NCBI GenBank assembly: GCA_947179485.1
Contig: OX359247.1
Location: 55,835,131 to 55,899,130, forward strand
Direction: 5' to 3'
Origin: Allacma fusca
Taxonomy: Eukaryota; Arthropoda; Collembola; Symphypleona; Sminthuridae
DNA: 64,000 bases
The position numbers and the translations under genes are program-made. Below the pieces are notes generated by a model, which was not told where the DNA came from, did no database searches, and saw only the letters and a program-made list of their open reading frames with translations. Positions 9,900 to 22,552 of this stretch are shown here, piece by piece; position 1 is the stretch's first letter; every line of letters begins with the position of its first letter.

Positions 9900-12024
9900 C
9901 TACGAAATAAAAATCACAGGTGTGGATGATGACGTCATTTTCCGAAATATGCATGAATGAAACTGCCTATTTCCACGCCGCTTATTAGAAGCAATTTCAA
10001 AGGTGAAAATCATACTGCCTATTAAAACAGAAAACATGAGGATTTGTAGTAGGAGAAATGAAAAATTATTTAAACTATTCACAGAGCCATTTTCTCCTTT
10101 GTACAAAATATTTTTTTCCGCAAAACGAATTGCATTTTTCTGGCCAGCATTTAGATTGATCCGGTGGCGTTCTTCCTGCCATTGTCTTAATAATCCAGCG
10201 TTTTCAACGCGTCGAAAAATGGTATCCATGGGTTCTAGAATCCAGTAACGTTTTGATTATTTGATTTGAAACACGCATAAAAACAAAAGGAAAAGATCTT
10301 TGTGAATGAATCAAGTGCAACCTAGTAGTTCTGGATAATTTAGACTTATTCCCATGGAAACGTATCCCAGATACCATGTCTCCGCCGATTTCCTAAATAT
10401 TGGCTGTTTGTTAATGTCCACCATAAATGGAGTCCCGATGCTCATGATGGCAATAAAAAATCCTATACAAGCGGCCTCCGCCTCGAAAATTCCTTGGTAG
10501 CACTAGAAATTAACCAGTATTGATTATAGCAAAGACATTTGACTAGAAATATTCCAGTATGGATTAGAAAAGACATTTGAGGGAATTTTAACCCCTGTTG
10601 TTAAACCTTACATCCGGATCCACAAAGTTCTTTGCCACAGTCCTTTCTAATATTTTCATCGATGCCGTTGAATTTTTAAACCGTAGATTCACTTCAACTT
10701 GATCAGAGAAAAATATTGACATGATTTGGTAGTTTGAATTTGCCAGGTCCTCAAATGTGGTTGGAACGCTTTTGAATTTGGGCAAAGCAATGAGCTCCAC
10801 CATTTTAGATTTGTACGCGCACCCTAATGATATCAACAGTAGTAACCAGACGGCTATCACGGATCTACTGAGACTGTTCGAAACACATTTCACAAAGGAT
10901 TTTGTGTCAATCGGACTTTGATCAAATAGGGGTTTTAAAATTGCGGCAAGAGCAGACAATTTTTGCAAACTTTTAGAGTTTTTGTGGCTCAAAATAAGAT
11001 GTAATGTGGCGGATGTTGCCAGGACGGAAACAATTAAAGAAACCCACACTTGGGTATTAAACGGACTCAGCAGCCTACCCAATGGATTGAACTGTACGGG
11101 TTGAGGTGCGGCATAAACGAAGCATATTGAGTCAAAAAAGTATGGATGGGTTATTAGAATATAGTCATAAGTCTCTGGGGTTGCTTGGGCATATGCACTT
11201 ACAATGGTGGATCCATCCAATAAAGATTGAGTGTACTCATCCCACTGTCCATCTTCATCTTTGCCACTACGAACCATCCCTAAAGTTGGAACCGTTTCCA
11301 GAGTTGCATTTACTACTTGAGATAGTTCGTACAAAAATGCTGTGGAGGGGTCGGTCCATTTCCCGATTTCATGGAACACGTCTAGCGCATCGCCGCAAAT
11401 GGGGCAATCAGCACATACTATCGTTTCAAGTTCAAAATTAGGAACCTTCCTTAAAGGACTTTGTTCACTTGACATGGGTTTCCCTTCTGGCACTACTTTT
11501 GATAGAACAAGGCTGTCACTATTAGCATTTCGTAAATAAATTTCCCATTCCATTTTAGTTCTTGGGAATACGAAATAAGCATTTGGGAGTTTTTGAAATG
11601 TTTTTGCCAGCGTCTCCTTTAAATTTCCCGCGACCAAACTTTCCTGCATAGTTGTAATCAAAAACACATTGTATGAAATGGTTGATATTTTCCAGAGCTT
11701 TCGAACAGTACTAAAAAAGTTGATATTTGAGGGCATCAATTGAGTGAGCAGTAAGGTCTTTGAATTATGATACTTGGGCACAATTGTTACCTTACGGGAT
11801 CCTTCATTGTAATTATTGAAATAAAAAGCTTGGGAAGGAGTAGATTCTGAGAAGTTTTCTAATAAATCCCGATGCGGATGATCAAAAATAAATATGATGT
11901 CAAAATTGAGGTGATTCGCCTGAAGGATTAATTTTAAAACAGGTACTAAACTAATTTTAAATGTAGACACTGAATGTACTAATCCAGGCACAATTGTAAT
12001 AAAGAGTAGTAAAATACCTTTCAT
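9900..12024 (-). CDS. Ionotropic-receptor-like gene IR-A (divergent iGluR family), three exons
   Basis: Predicted 642-residue membrane receptor related to ionotropic glutamate receptors, of the divergent arthropod IR type. Exons on the minus strand: 12024-10612, 10502-10322 (181 nt) and 10234-9900, joined in phases 0 and 1. The N-terminus is a clear signal peptide (MKGILLLFITIVPGLVHS). A ligand-binding half follows, with a cysteine pair (CPICGD) and KDEDGQWDEY. Then come M1 (about 326-345), a pore region with no recognisable selectivity motif, and M3 (WLLLLISLGCAYKSKMVELI), whose sequence replaces the canonical SYTANLAAF. Exon 2 gives the second ligand-binding half and exon 3 gives M4 (FLLLQILMFSVLIGSMIF). 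The amino-terminal domain is short, as in IRs. The classic glutamate-binding arginine is not evident, so the ligand is unknown. The paralog at 60218-62558 has the same exon 2 length and phases, which supports this model. Confidence 0.85.
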
Positions 12025-13874
12025 ACTGATTTCAAAAATGAGTAAATCCTTTGAAATTTTCTGTACCAGGGATCGTTACTATAATGTTTGAACCACCCAA
12101 CGAACAGGGATGCATGCTGAAGTTCATGCATCCGTTGCACTTTAGGCATTATCTGATGTTAGGCCAAAATCCTTTTAGTTGGAGGAGTGGCTATTTTCAG
12201 ATTTTTAATCAAACACACGAGGTAATATGTGATGTATTCAGAGGTTTATTGGGCTCAAAATATTTGATTGTGAATAGTAACGTGTCCTTTCTGCCATTAT
12301 TGGGAATTGTATAAAGTAGTTTCATTTTTTTCACTCACTTCACCCTTTGATCCAATATTACAATTTTGTTTACGCTCAATCTTTGCTCTGCAAACTTATT
12401 TTCGTATTTGACTCATATGCACGAGCAGTTTCTGAAACCTGGACGCCCTGACCGGTGTTAATAGCGATGCGGGTTTATTACAATTTTTGAGTGAATTCGC
12501 CGACAAAACAGGAGCAATTATTTGACATAAATGCATATAATTAATCTTGATTCTATAGCTACTCAATATAGTCCTCCCCCAGGACAAATGTCTGTAGAAG
12601 GAGATTGAAATTTTATTGACGATTAAATTTAAAAAATGTAATTTAATTTTCAATGGTGAAAAATAGATTTTGGGGCGCCTTGAGACTCTCAAAAAATTGC
12701 GATAACGTTTCACTGAGTTGCTGTATTTCGTTCCCTGATACCTTACCCTAAAGCTACTTAAATTCTCTACGAACCTTAATTCCTAACACTTATAAATTCA
12801 AACAATAATTCCTTACACACACTATAATATTTTGAAAACGTTCGGGAATTTAAGTAACAAATGGGAGAATCGAATATTTGTTTTTACCATTGCCCCTTCT
12901 ACGGGCCAAGGGGGAGAAAAAGGTTTTGCGGTGCCCTGAATTTTAACATTAAAAATATGTATGTGTAAGACCATTTTCCGACATCATGCGTTCCAAAACC
13001 CCCATATTTCAAGGGTCATTTCAAAAATTATAAACACAGACGCACATATGGAAATTATTAGTGCTCAAAGTCGTATGTATACATATTATTCATTTTTCTT
13101 CTGTACATATTAGAACGTTCGTAAGCTTATTTACACAAGAAGTGGTACATTCAATTCCTCTCAGACTCACAATATTCATCTGTAAACTCGACTCCCTCAC
13201 AAACTACGAATTCATTAGCGCGTTGTTAAATTAACAACTGTCTTTTTTTACTCACAAATATTATCGAAAATTCCATTCACACATGTACTAAGCACTGGCT
13301 CAGAATTATTCAGATGTATGTATTTGCACCCATGATTAGTGCATTGCTTAATACAATTTATGATTTACAGGATGCTATGGACGAGGAGCGATTAACATTA
13401 GATTAATTATATAGTAACCTTCATATTATAACTATACATTTTAGACATGCAAGTGAAATCCAATGTAACATTAGTTTGATACTCAGACAATATTCAATTT
13501 GCATCTAAATTACATAGTGATTTAACACGGGCAGTACATTATATGATGTCACCGAAGGGCGACTCTTTGGAACCGTTTCAGAAAACCTTAAGTGAAACAA
13601 TTCTTCAGAAACAAATGACTAAGACCGGAGTATTTAATGAGATTTTGCCAAATATAATAATAACTCTATATGGGCCTGGAGCGAGTCCCTACCTTGGCTC
13701 ATTTCTAACAGACAACTTCCTTACGAGACATGATCAAATAAATCTCACTCATGTAGAAATCCAGACTCGATAAGCAACCTTCGGTTAAATATTTCTTTAC
13801 TTTGCAAAATTGTCTCAGAAGCTTATTAGTTACAGATCCCATCAAATTCGAAATAACCAGAGGAAGCCAGGAAA
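12025..13874. other. Intergenic, no supported gene
   Basis: This is the divergent intergenic region between IR-A (-) and the peptidase gene (+), and should hold both promoters. I could not identify core promoter elements with confidence. Open frames at 12051-12314 (+), 12396-12713 (-) and 13543-13773 (+) look accidental; the last lies just upstream of the peptidase start and is probably 5' leader or promoter. Confidence 0.45.
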
Positions 13875-16800
13875 ATGTTGAAGTATTTTTCAGCATTATT
13901 TATTGTTTATCTCCTTGGGTAAGTAAGCGCAGCCTAACCGGTGTTCTTTTTTTTTTTATCTATTCGCATATATTCTAAGCATGTACTTAAGCATTTATTT
14001 CAAAACATAGGAAAAATCTGAGTATTTCTTGAAACATTTTAAAAATTGCATTCCTATAGCCTTGATTCTTTTACATTCCAGCGATTTATTTGAATACAAC
14101 CATGCATTTCCACGAGAAAGTTTAAAATCGGATGACGACGACTTTCGAAGCCAATTAAGTAGATTAAACCCGTGTCAAGATTTTTACAAGTTTGCCTGCC
14201 TACGTTGGACGAACAGTGAAAGAGCACCAGTGGAAGATGAATATAAGTATAGTGTATTTATAAAGCAGGGGAGTATCGTCAGACAAAATATTTTAAGTAG
14301 GTCTTCTTTACTGGAAAATAGTTTTCAAACCAGCAAATGTACAAGATAAACCCAAACAGCACGTTGAGATTCTTGTTTTTTGTTTAGATATTTTAGCCTC
14401 AAGACCCAACGCAGACGATCCGGAGCCACTTAATCAAGCAAGACAATTCTATTCAGATTGTATAAATACAGGTCGGACATAAATAATCTTCTAAATCTAC
14501 TTGATGTACTTAACTCATTTGTGAAATGTTTCCAAGAGAGTTGAACCAATTACTTTCCAAAAATTCGAAGTACATACATTTATTTGACTAGATAAACTTG
14601 ATAAACGGGGCTACGACCCACTTGTACAACTCACCGAGAATTTAGGAGGATGGCCTATGCTTAATAACAAGCCCTTGGAAAACATTACTGTAATGGAAGC
14701 CATCATGAGGTTTAAAAATAATTCCATCTGGGATAAGGACGTTGGGTTTTTTCACAATAGAGGACTCTTCCATATACGAGAAAATCAGCTTCCAGATATA
14801 GACACAAATTTTACGGTACGGCAATGGCTGTATCAATCTTATTTGTGTTTGCAGTTATAGTTAAAAAAGTACAAATTATATATTGAAGTATTTTGCAAGA
14901 TTTGTACTTTATAAGCAAAGATTTGTTTTACAATTATTATAGATTTTTTATTAATTTGTAGGCACAAAATTTGTTTTAAACATTTTATTACTGTGATGGT
15001 ATGCCAAATTTCTATTTGCGCAGCTCTACCCCCCTTTTATTCTGTGGGATCACTTGAACTTGGAGCCATTTGGTAAAACCAACCCTTACAAATCGTACAG
15101 CAGTTTCCTGAACGAGGTCTTATTCGAAATTCAATCCGAAGAATCTTTCCCGTACTTGTACAAGGATATATTGGTTTCAATAAATAATATGATTAAATTC
15201 GAGACGAGGCTCGTCCGGTCATTGAATGAGGAAAACTTTGAAAGCAAGCATAACAGGCTATTCACTGTAAAGGAATTCCAGTCGTTTTTCGATAACTGTC
15301 CGGTCAATGAAATGAATCACGTGACCAGGGTAAGCGAATCGTATTTCTCATTGAATGTTAGAAAGAAAAAACATTATACCTATTTGTGTATCCTTGGGAG
15401 TGTTTTTTTTTGTGTTTATATTCCAGGTTGATTGGTTAACTGTGCTGAAAGAGATTAGTCCAGCGGTGGAGGTCAATGAAAATACCTATATTTCCGTTGG
15501 ATTCCCCTACTTTTTCCAAGAATTGGGGAGTTTGCTCCATAAATCTAAAGTGGATGCTGTTACTGTGCGAAATTTTATGATATGGACTGCTGTATCGCCA
15601 ATGTTGTCGGAAACAACGACCAGAATGAGAAAAATTCAGAGGGACAGCAATCAAACTACTGACGCCACAAGGTATACGAGATGCAATTATTCAATACAAC
15701 AACTTCCTATAATAGATTCCATCAGAGAGGATTTTAATACAAAATTATTTGGCTTCAATCCTGTAAAGCACTCATTTTCGTCATTACAACATCCACATTT
15801 CATTTCAAGAGAAAAATGTTTTGAATTTAGTAAAATAAATTCCTGGAAAATGTTATATTTTTCAGGGAAAATATTTGCTCCAGAATTCTGCTAACGGACA
15901 CAAAGGGGCCCTTTTATGCTTTAATAAATGCTGTAGGCTATGAATACGCGAAACGACTGGTTCCTCCGGAAGAAAAATTATTTGTAAATTATTACTTTGT
16001 CTCTATAGAATAATGAAATTTTAGAGAAGTATTTCCACGTCGGAAGTTCTAAAAGTTTGCTACCATTCATGCCTAATTGATGCTATTGCCCATTTCAAGG
16101 TTTCAATGTTGCTGGAGGATATACGAGAGGCCTTCATAAAACTCATCTTTAATAATACCTGGATGGATGAGTTTACAAAAACAAATCTTGAAGCAAGACT
16201 GCGAAGTTTTCAAATTGAAGTTGCCTACCCAGACTGGATATTGAACAAGGATTTGCTAACGAAATACTATGAAGGGGTAACTTATTTCTTTTTGCTTCAA
16301 AATGCTGCTACCAATATTTTTTAATTTATTTGATTTTTTCTTGAAAATTGTTTGGACCTTATAAGAATTTCAGATGCACATAGCAACTTATATATTTACT
16401 TTTCAGCTTATCATAGAGAAGGGGAAACATTTTGAAAACTACCTGGCTCTAGTTAATTTCCAAGCAACTCTGCGGCCACCAAATGTCCGGAAATTCTCGG
16501 ATTCTTCCCAGTAAGTTTCATTTGATATTATGTTGGGGCACTGCCGAGTGCAAGTGCCTTGAATAATTATAAGGAACGCTTATAATTTCATTACAGGACA
16601 TCGGAGTTTCTATCTGTTTCACCATCTTACGATCCGATTGCTAACGTGCTTGGTAAGAAAAGAGGGGCGTTATAGGCAGAGTCGACTGAATTTTGTTTTA
16701 AAATTCATTCATACAAATTCTGACCTTCTTTTAATGCATATTAATATTTACTGTGTAACAGTTTAACTATCCTTTTATTATACTAGCTGTCCCTGCTGGT

Positions 16801-17690
16801 CAACTGGGTGACCCTTATTACAACCAGGAGGCTGGTTTAAGGTAACTTATTAATTTGTGCTATTTTACATAGTTTTTTTGTTTACACTGTTAGTTGAGGC
16901 TATTTGGAATGATCTTCCAGATTTTTAAGTTCCTAAGACCTTTACAATTTTAACAGTGCAGCAAATTTCGGATCAATCGGGAGTCTTATTGGCCACGAGA
17001 TGTCCCACATTATCATAACTTCCTTGGGTATTTTTTTAACCGAAAAAAAACATAGGATTGTATTGATTTTATTTAATATATTATTTTTCATATAGAGAGA
17101 AACAAAGTCCATTTTACGACTGCTATTACTGTGTTACAATAAATTGACCTCGGGTTGTTTTTTCAGGGAATGTAAGTAGATCGGGTGACATTCAAGTTTG
17201 GAGTAACGAATCTGCAACAACTGCCAACGACAACTTTAATTGCTATTCTGACCTGTATCGTAATCTCGCCCTTGATGCAAATGTTGTTTCCACTGGAACA
17301 ACTTTAGAGGAAGATATCTCTGATAACTTGGGTTTTGCGGCTGCATATTCCGCCTACAGGGCTTGGAAGGAAAACAAGATCAGCAAGGGCCAAGAAGCTA
17401 AAGACAATACCGAAAATGACCAACAATTTTATTTATCCTACGCACAAGTGAGAACGTTTAAAATATTGTGTAAATGTTTAAGTTTAATATGGGATAAGGG
17501 CTCAAATATTTATTCACGTCAATAGGTTTGGTGTGCAAATACAAAGGATGACTTAGTTTTGTGGAAGAGTGTTCACAGCCCGGATAAGGTTCGTGTCTGG
17601 GGGGTTATAGGCAACAGCCAATATTTTGGGAAAGATTGGGGCTGCCCCATCGGAACATCAATGAACCCTAAAAATAAATGTTCCTTTTAA
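13875..17690 (+). CDS. Secreted M13 (neprilysin-like) metallopeptidase, 14 exons
   Basis: Predicted 714-residue zinc endopeptidase of family M13, which cleaves small peptides outside cells. Exons: 13875-13918, 14082-14296, 14388-14471, 14592-14815, 15024-15329, 15427-15671, 15866-15983, 16100-16276, 16407-16510, 16597-16652, 16787-16841, 16957-17027, 17167-17447, 17526-17690. All junctions are GT-AG and keep frame. A signal peptide (MLKYFSALFIVYLL) and no cytoplasmic anchor suggest secretion. The M13 landmarks occur in order: NPCQDFYKFAC, LGGWPM, NFMIW, YPDWIL, VPAGQL, the zinc site HEMSH in exon 12, the third-ligand region EDISDN in exon 13, and HSPDKVRVWG with the C-terminal cysteine in exon 14. 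Catalytic Glu and the HSP...R residues are kept, so activity is plausible. Two oddities: the usual GFDD after HExxH is replaced (IIITS), and the NAYY substrate-binding motif reads SPSY. Length matches the family. Confidence 0.9.
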
Positions 17691-18339
17691 CTGCCTAATA
17701 CGATTTTTTCAGTGTTCAAATTGGGGTTTGAATTAAGATGCACAAATTGAAGAACTATAAAAAATGCAAAACGGTTGAGGTACATACGTAAAAATTTACA
17801 GAAGAGGCGAAACTATTCTCACTCAAAAAATTTGGTTTCGATGCAACGGCATCAGTTGTTATAAAACGTTTTGGGAAAAATAGGACTTGCGATTTGTCCG
17901 TATTGAATTAAGAAAGCCCAGTAATTTACCGAATTTGAATTTGAGTAGTTAAAAGTTTATGTACTTTATATTCACTTTGTACTTAGCTAACTGTCCTATA
18001 CACGAGTTTTTATATACTATTGATTGGGGTAAATTAACTACAGTGTACTCTCTCCCACGGGACAATGACAGGCTCTTACAGTATAATTAGTAAGCTATAA
18101 TAATGACAATATAAATTATTATTCTGGGTTATGGATAATTACGCAATTACTTTTGCCACTGCTAAAAAATTCTCATATAAGATTCGTAATTCGAGAGCAA
18201 ACTGAGTACATAGTGTTTATGCAAAAGTAAGAATTGGTTGTAGTATGAAGGAAAACGTAGAATTTGCAGCCGCTTAGTACTGATGATGATTGGCCCAAGA
18301 TATTTTAGCTTAAGGATAAAACGTACTTGATGCGTTAAG
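17691..18339. other. No gene seen
   Basis: Sequence downstream of the peptidase stop, presumably 3' untranslated region followed by spacer. I see no further supported feature. Confidence 0.4.
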
Positions 18340-18575
18340 ATAGGGAGATCTTTATCCGTTAGGGTTGGGCGAACTTTTTGATTATACTTAACAATTGGGA
18401 GTATGGAAGAAATTATGTGTTAGCAACAGGGGACGATTATGACTTAGGGAGAAATTACGCCTTCATGTTCTGTGCAAATTATGCATTAGGTGTATAGGGG
18501 AACTTTATATGTTGGGGATAGGGAGACTTTATATGTTAAGGATAGGGGAACTTAGGCATTAGGTAAAGGGTGGGA
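18340..18575. repeat. Degenerate tandem repeat (about 30-35 bp unit)
   Basis: The pattern 'TATGTTAGG(GATA)GGGGAACTT' recurs roughly seven times with strong divergence, for example around 18420, 18480, 18510 and 18540. Spacing is irregular and no coding frame results. It looks like an old minisatellite. Confidence 0.45.
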
Positions 18576-19172
18576 TTCGGGTTATGTCCCGCACGAGACG
18601 TGAGCACAATTGGGTGAAGCCCCATGGAAAGTTAATAAAAAAAGATACTCCCCTGCCCACTGAAAACACGAGATAAAAAGACTTTATAGCCAAGAGTAAA
18701 AAAAATTAAATATCTGACTATACATTTTAAAGTTCAAAAACCAATGCCTAACTTCAGTGATTCAGAACAATTTTGTAATAATTATTGTATTAAATGAATT
18801 TTGACCATCAATAAAAAAAATACTGTTTTTATTCCAACATTCAAGGATGAATACATTAAACAAATGTCCGATCGAATACAACCATGGGTGAACACATATG
18901 TATGTGGAGGAATAAATATAAATAGATATAATCCGGTCTGATTTGGAGTTAAAAAACGGTCAATGACAAGGAAGATCTTGGATGTCATGCAGAATGTGTT
19001 GGGGATAAGGACTGTTTATAAAATCAGTAATAAAAACGTTTTTAGTATTAGTTTATGTGGAGCAATTATTCCTCGTTGTCATTCTCACGCGAGGACTAGC
19101 ACTACCAAATCAATTCTTCTTTCACATTTTCAGTGCATACTTACATATAACGTTTACACGTCAGAATTGAAT

Positions 19173-20753
19173 TTAAAAGGCTATGAGCAAGTACCTTGCG
19201 GTTTTACTTACATACAAAACACAACTTAGGGATTTACTTTTTGTGATTCGAACCAATATGAAAATATAAATTGGGGCAACTCCACATATGGATTGATTTC
19301 TGATCGGGAGGTTGCTCTTCCACTTAGTTACTAAACTCTTGGAAATACTCAGAATCTCCCCCATTCGCCCAAGTATGATGATTTCCATGATTGGGTAAAA
19401 AACGATAGAGAAAGTGGAGCAAACAATTGTTACAAATCCGTCCAAGTCATGAAGAGCGACAGCCACATAAACAACGAACGAATGCGTGTAGATGGCGACT
19501 GCAAAGGTGTTCATAAATAAAGTAGAGGATATTGTCTCCTGGACGATAGCATTTAAGACTTGTAATTGTCTATAGAGCCGTAGATTTTTTAAGACTTGAG
19601 CCCAATTAAATAGTATATCAGTTTTTGCAACTGGAACCCTTGAGATTGTATCCAGAGCTTTCAGAGCCCTGTGAAGGGGAAGTATGTAGGTGACGCAGAT
19701 CACAATGCATAGAACAAGGATGTAGGAAATCGCTAGGAAAATAATGGACTCGAACGCAGTTAAAATTATAAATGTAGCAGTGTTTTTTCTGCGTACAGGA
19801 AGCCAGTAATAGAGTCGGTCTGGTGAATTTGGGACTTTAATGGCAATAGAAGCGTATGCTATCACAACACAGAGAATCACAGGAATCAAATTTTCAAAGA
19901 ATATTTCCAGGAGGAAATTTTCCAGCTTCTCTTTATGTTCAGTTGCTGGTTTGGTCAACGCTCCTGTTGGGGTAGAAAAATAATACAAGTTCATAACAAG
20001 CATTCAATTTTTTTAAATTCCAAGGTATTTACAGTATATTTTTAAAATTTTTTATATATGCATTTTTTCAGTGCCATGAATCCCTGATACAGTAGTTTGC
20101 AAGCATAAAATCGAGAAACCATAATTTTCCCTTATTTTCTTTCAAGGCCCTTAATTTCAATGCAAAAAATTAGAACTCAAAATAAATTCCTACATTCTTA
20201 TTCCTGAAAACATCTATAAAATTTTCGAAGCAAAACTGCAACCCAAAAAATTTGATTACAAAAACATGCGTCCATATTTTTGCACCTCTGTTTACCTATG
20301 TATGAACGTATTTGTTTATCTACAAATACTTATGATTTCGTGAAATTTTTACAGCAAAAATGCTCTGCTAGAATATAAAATTTGCTCACCTGATTGAAAC
20401 CGGGGAAAGAATTTAGAGTACATTGTATAGCAAGACCAAATATACCGGTGTGACAAGTAAAAGTGGAAATTTGCCACAATACCTCCAAACATCAAAGCCC
20501 CAATGAGAAAATGCATAGGAAAGTGATCCGAATTACCGGATTTCCTATACTTCAAAGAGTAAGCACAACTAAAAATCTGATGTACAGTTTTTAAAATGAT
20601 AAATACTCCAAGAAGTTGCCAAAGGAATATTTTTGAGGGTTTTCCTGGAAAAAACATTTTTTCCTTCTTACACCAGTCAAATGGAATAAGGGCGAAATTG
20701 CACCCAAAATGGAAGAACAAGTCAATAGCTTTTCCACACCTTTTCGTAAACAT
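19173..20753 (-). CDS. Tandem receptor-like gene A (6-TM family), two exons
   Basis: Predicted 384-residue multi-spanning membrane protein and the last member of the minus-strand tandem array. Exon 1 is 20753-20390 (364 nt) and exon 2 is 19963-19173 (791 nt); the intron is 426 bp, phase 1. Exon 1 starts MFTKRC, has the family motif IPFDWCKK, and carries two hydrophobic segments (about 44-66 and 80-101). Exon 2 has four more, with family landmarks SPDRLYYWLP, LPLHRALKAL, LYRQLQVLNAIVQ, YPIMEIIILGRMGE and KSLSCVLYV. The general layout (intracellular N-terminus, paired helices, intracellular loop before the fifth helix) recalls insect gustatory/odorant receptors, but there is no TYhhhhhQF and no seventh helix before the stop. 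I infer a chemoreceptor-like role from layout and clustering; no ligand or biochemical function can be assigned. Confidence 0.75.
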
Positions 20754-22552
20754 TGTCGATCTGAACTCCAGACAATATGTAGGTAAGTGAGCCTTGAAAT
20801 CAAACCTGAAGAGAAGGTATAAGTAGCTTTCGCTATCCTCCTTTATTTTTATAATTTAATACAATATACAGATAAATACCACTTTTTCTGTTGTTTTGCT
20901 CTGCGTTGCCTGGCTCCCAGTAAATTTACAGATCAAATTATGGGGTGGACATTTAACCCGTTGTATTAGTATATTATTTGCTATTACTGTATTATTACAG
21001 GGACCAAAATCCTCGATTATAGATCATTAATAATAGTGTTTCAGACATTGCTCTTTGTGTAGTAAACAAATGCAAACAAACAAAGCTTTGCAAATATCAA
21101 TACTTGTTGAGGCAAATGACTATACCAGAATATTTAGGAAATTTAAAAAGGGAGTATATTTTTTTAGCTCTGGGACGTCAATTGTGGCTTCAATATTTTC
21201 GAAGTACCTTTATTTTCCTAACAAGCTTGTTACAAACAGTAAATAACAACACTACATTGATATTGGAAACCCTCACAGCCATCACCATAAGGGAAAAATT
21301 CATGTAAGCAATCCACGAAGATGGAACTATAGTCTTGTCCAAATACGTAAAATCCAACTTACGCCTCTGATATAGTATATGCATTTTAAAATAAGAGCAC
21401 ATTGCTAATTTACTGTAACTACGATACGTTTCCTGTAACCACGTGTACTGTAGTAATGTTGTTGATGTTAATTTAAGTTAAATTATATTTAAATGCTTTG
21501 ATAGGACCCTAAACTCATGCTCAAGCTTTCCATGGAATGTTATAGGCTTAAATAAAACTTCCTATTTATTAGAGGATAATTCTACCAAATTGCATTTGCA
21601 CTATTCTAGGTCCAGGTAGTATTTCCAAGTCAAATTCCCAATCACTGGCAATTTATAATTTTAATTAGTTTTTAATTATTTAAAAAAATGAATATTCATT
21701 GTACTAATGTTTTGTTAATTATTATTCTGTTCTAATTAAAAAGTTCTGGCAGATTCCCCCACTCATCTAGTAATACTGTAACTGATTGCTGAATAAACGA
21801 ATCTATTTCCAGGGTAAATAAATGCACAACTAAACAATCTAAAACATTTATTCAAACCATACAATACTATAAGCCCTAAACCAAAAACTCATTCAAAAAT
21901 AAAGAAGCACTAAATAAAACTAATAATTGTAGCTTAACAGTCAAGTTTAAGTGCTGGCCCAATTGCTGTACGTATAAATCATTTTGCAACTTGTTCCCTA
22001 AATTCAAACTGCAAATGTTATCAGTCAGTACAAACACAAGGTCACTCTTAAAAGCTTCAAAGTAGCAACGACTTCCATACATATTTATGGGCTTGATCAC
22101 TAATTGCGAGAAGGTAAATGAATACTATAACCTGGAGAAATTTATAGTAACAATAATATTATTATTTCTTATTTGCACGTGAACCCTTTTTATTTTTTTC
22201 TGCTCATACTACTACAATACGCAGAAAATTGGCAGCTCAAATTCAGGTTGAAGCTAATAAGTTATATCCTATGACATTACTTACTTAATATGATTTAATT
22301 TGACATAAAAACTATTACCTACATATCTATCGTATATCACTTTATTCTACAATCTCTTCTTTATTCGTCATCTATAAGGACGAATAAAAAATGCGTCAGT
22401 GTTTAATGCTTATGTGACTATACATACCAGACTATCATCATTAGCAGTGCATATTATTAAATATAATAATTGGCTGGCAAGGTTGAGTCTCGAATAATTT
22501 ACACATAGCTACATATAATTACATATGCCCAATATGCACTAAACATAAAAAC
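20754..22552. other. Intergenic spacer between tandem genes A and B
   Basis: This holds the promoter side of gene A and the 3' side of gene B. I see no additional coding exon, RNA gene or transposon. Open frames near 21055-21402 and 21876-22100 lack any support. Confidence 0.4.

Noticed and set aside
11106-11539. Plus-strand frames of 111 and 65 codons
   Set aside because: They lie antisense to exon 1 of IR-A, which is supported by its paralog.
13543-13773. 76-codon frame upstream of the peptidase
   Set aside because: No domain and no splice link to the peptidase; a leader or promoter location is more likely.
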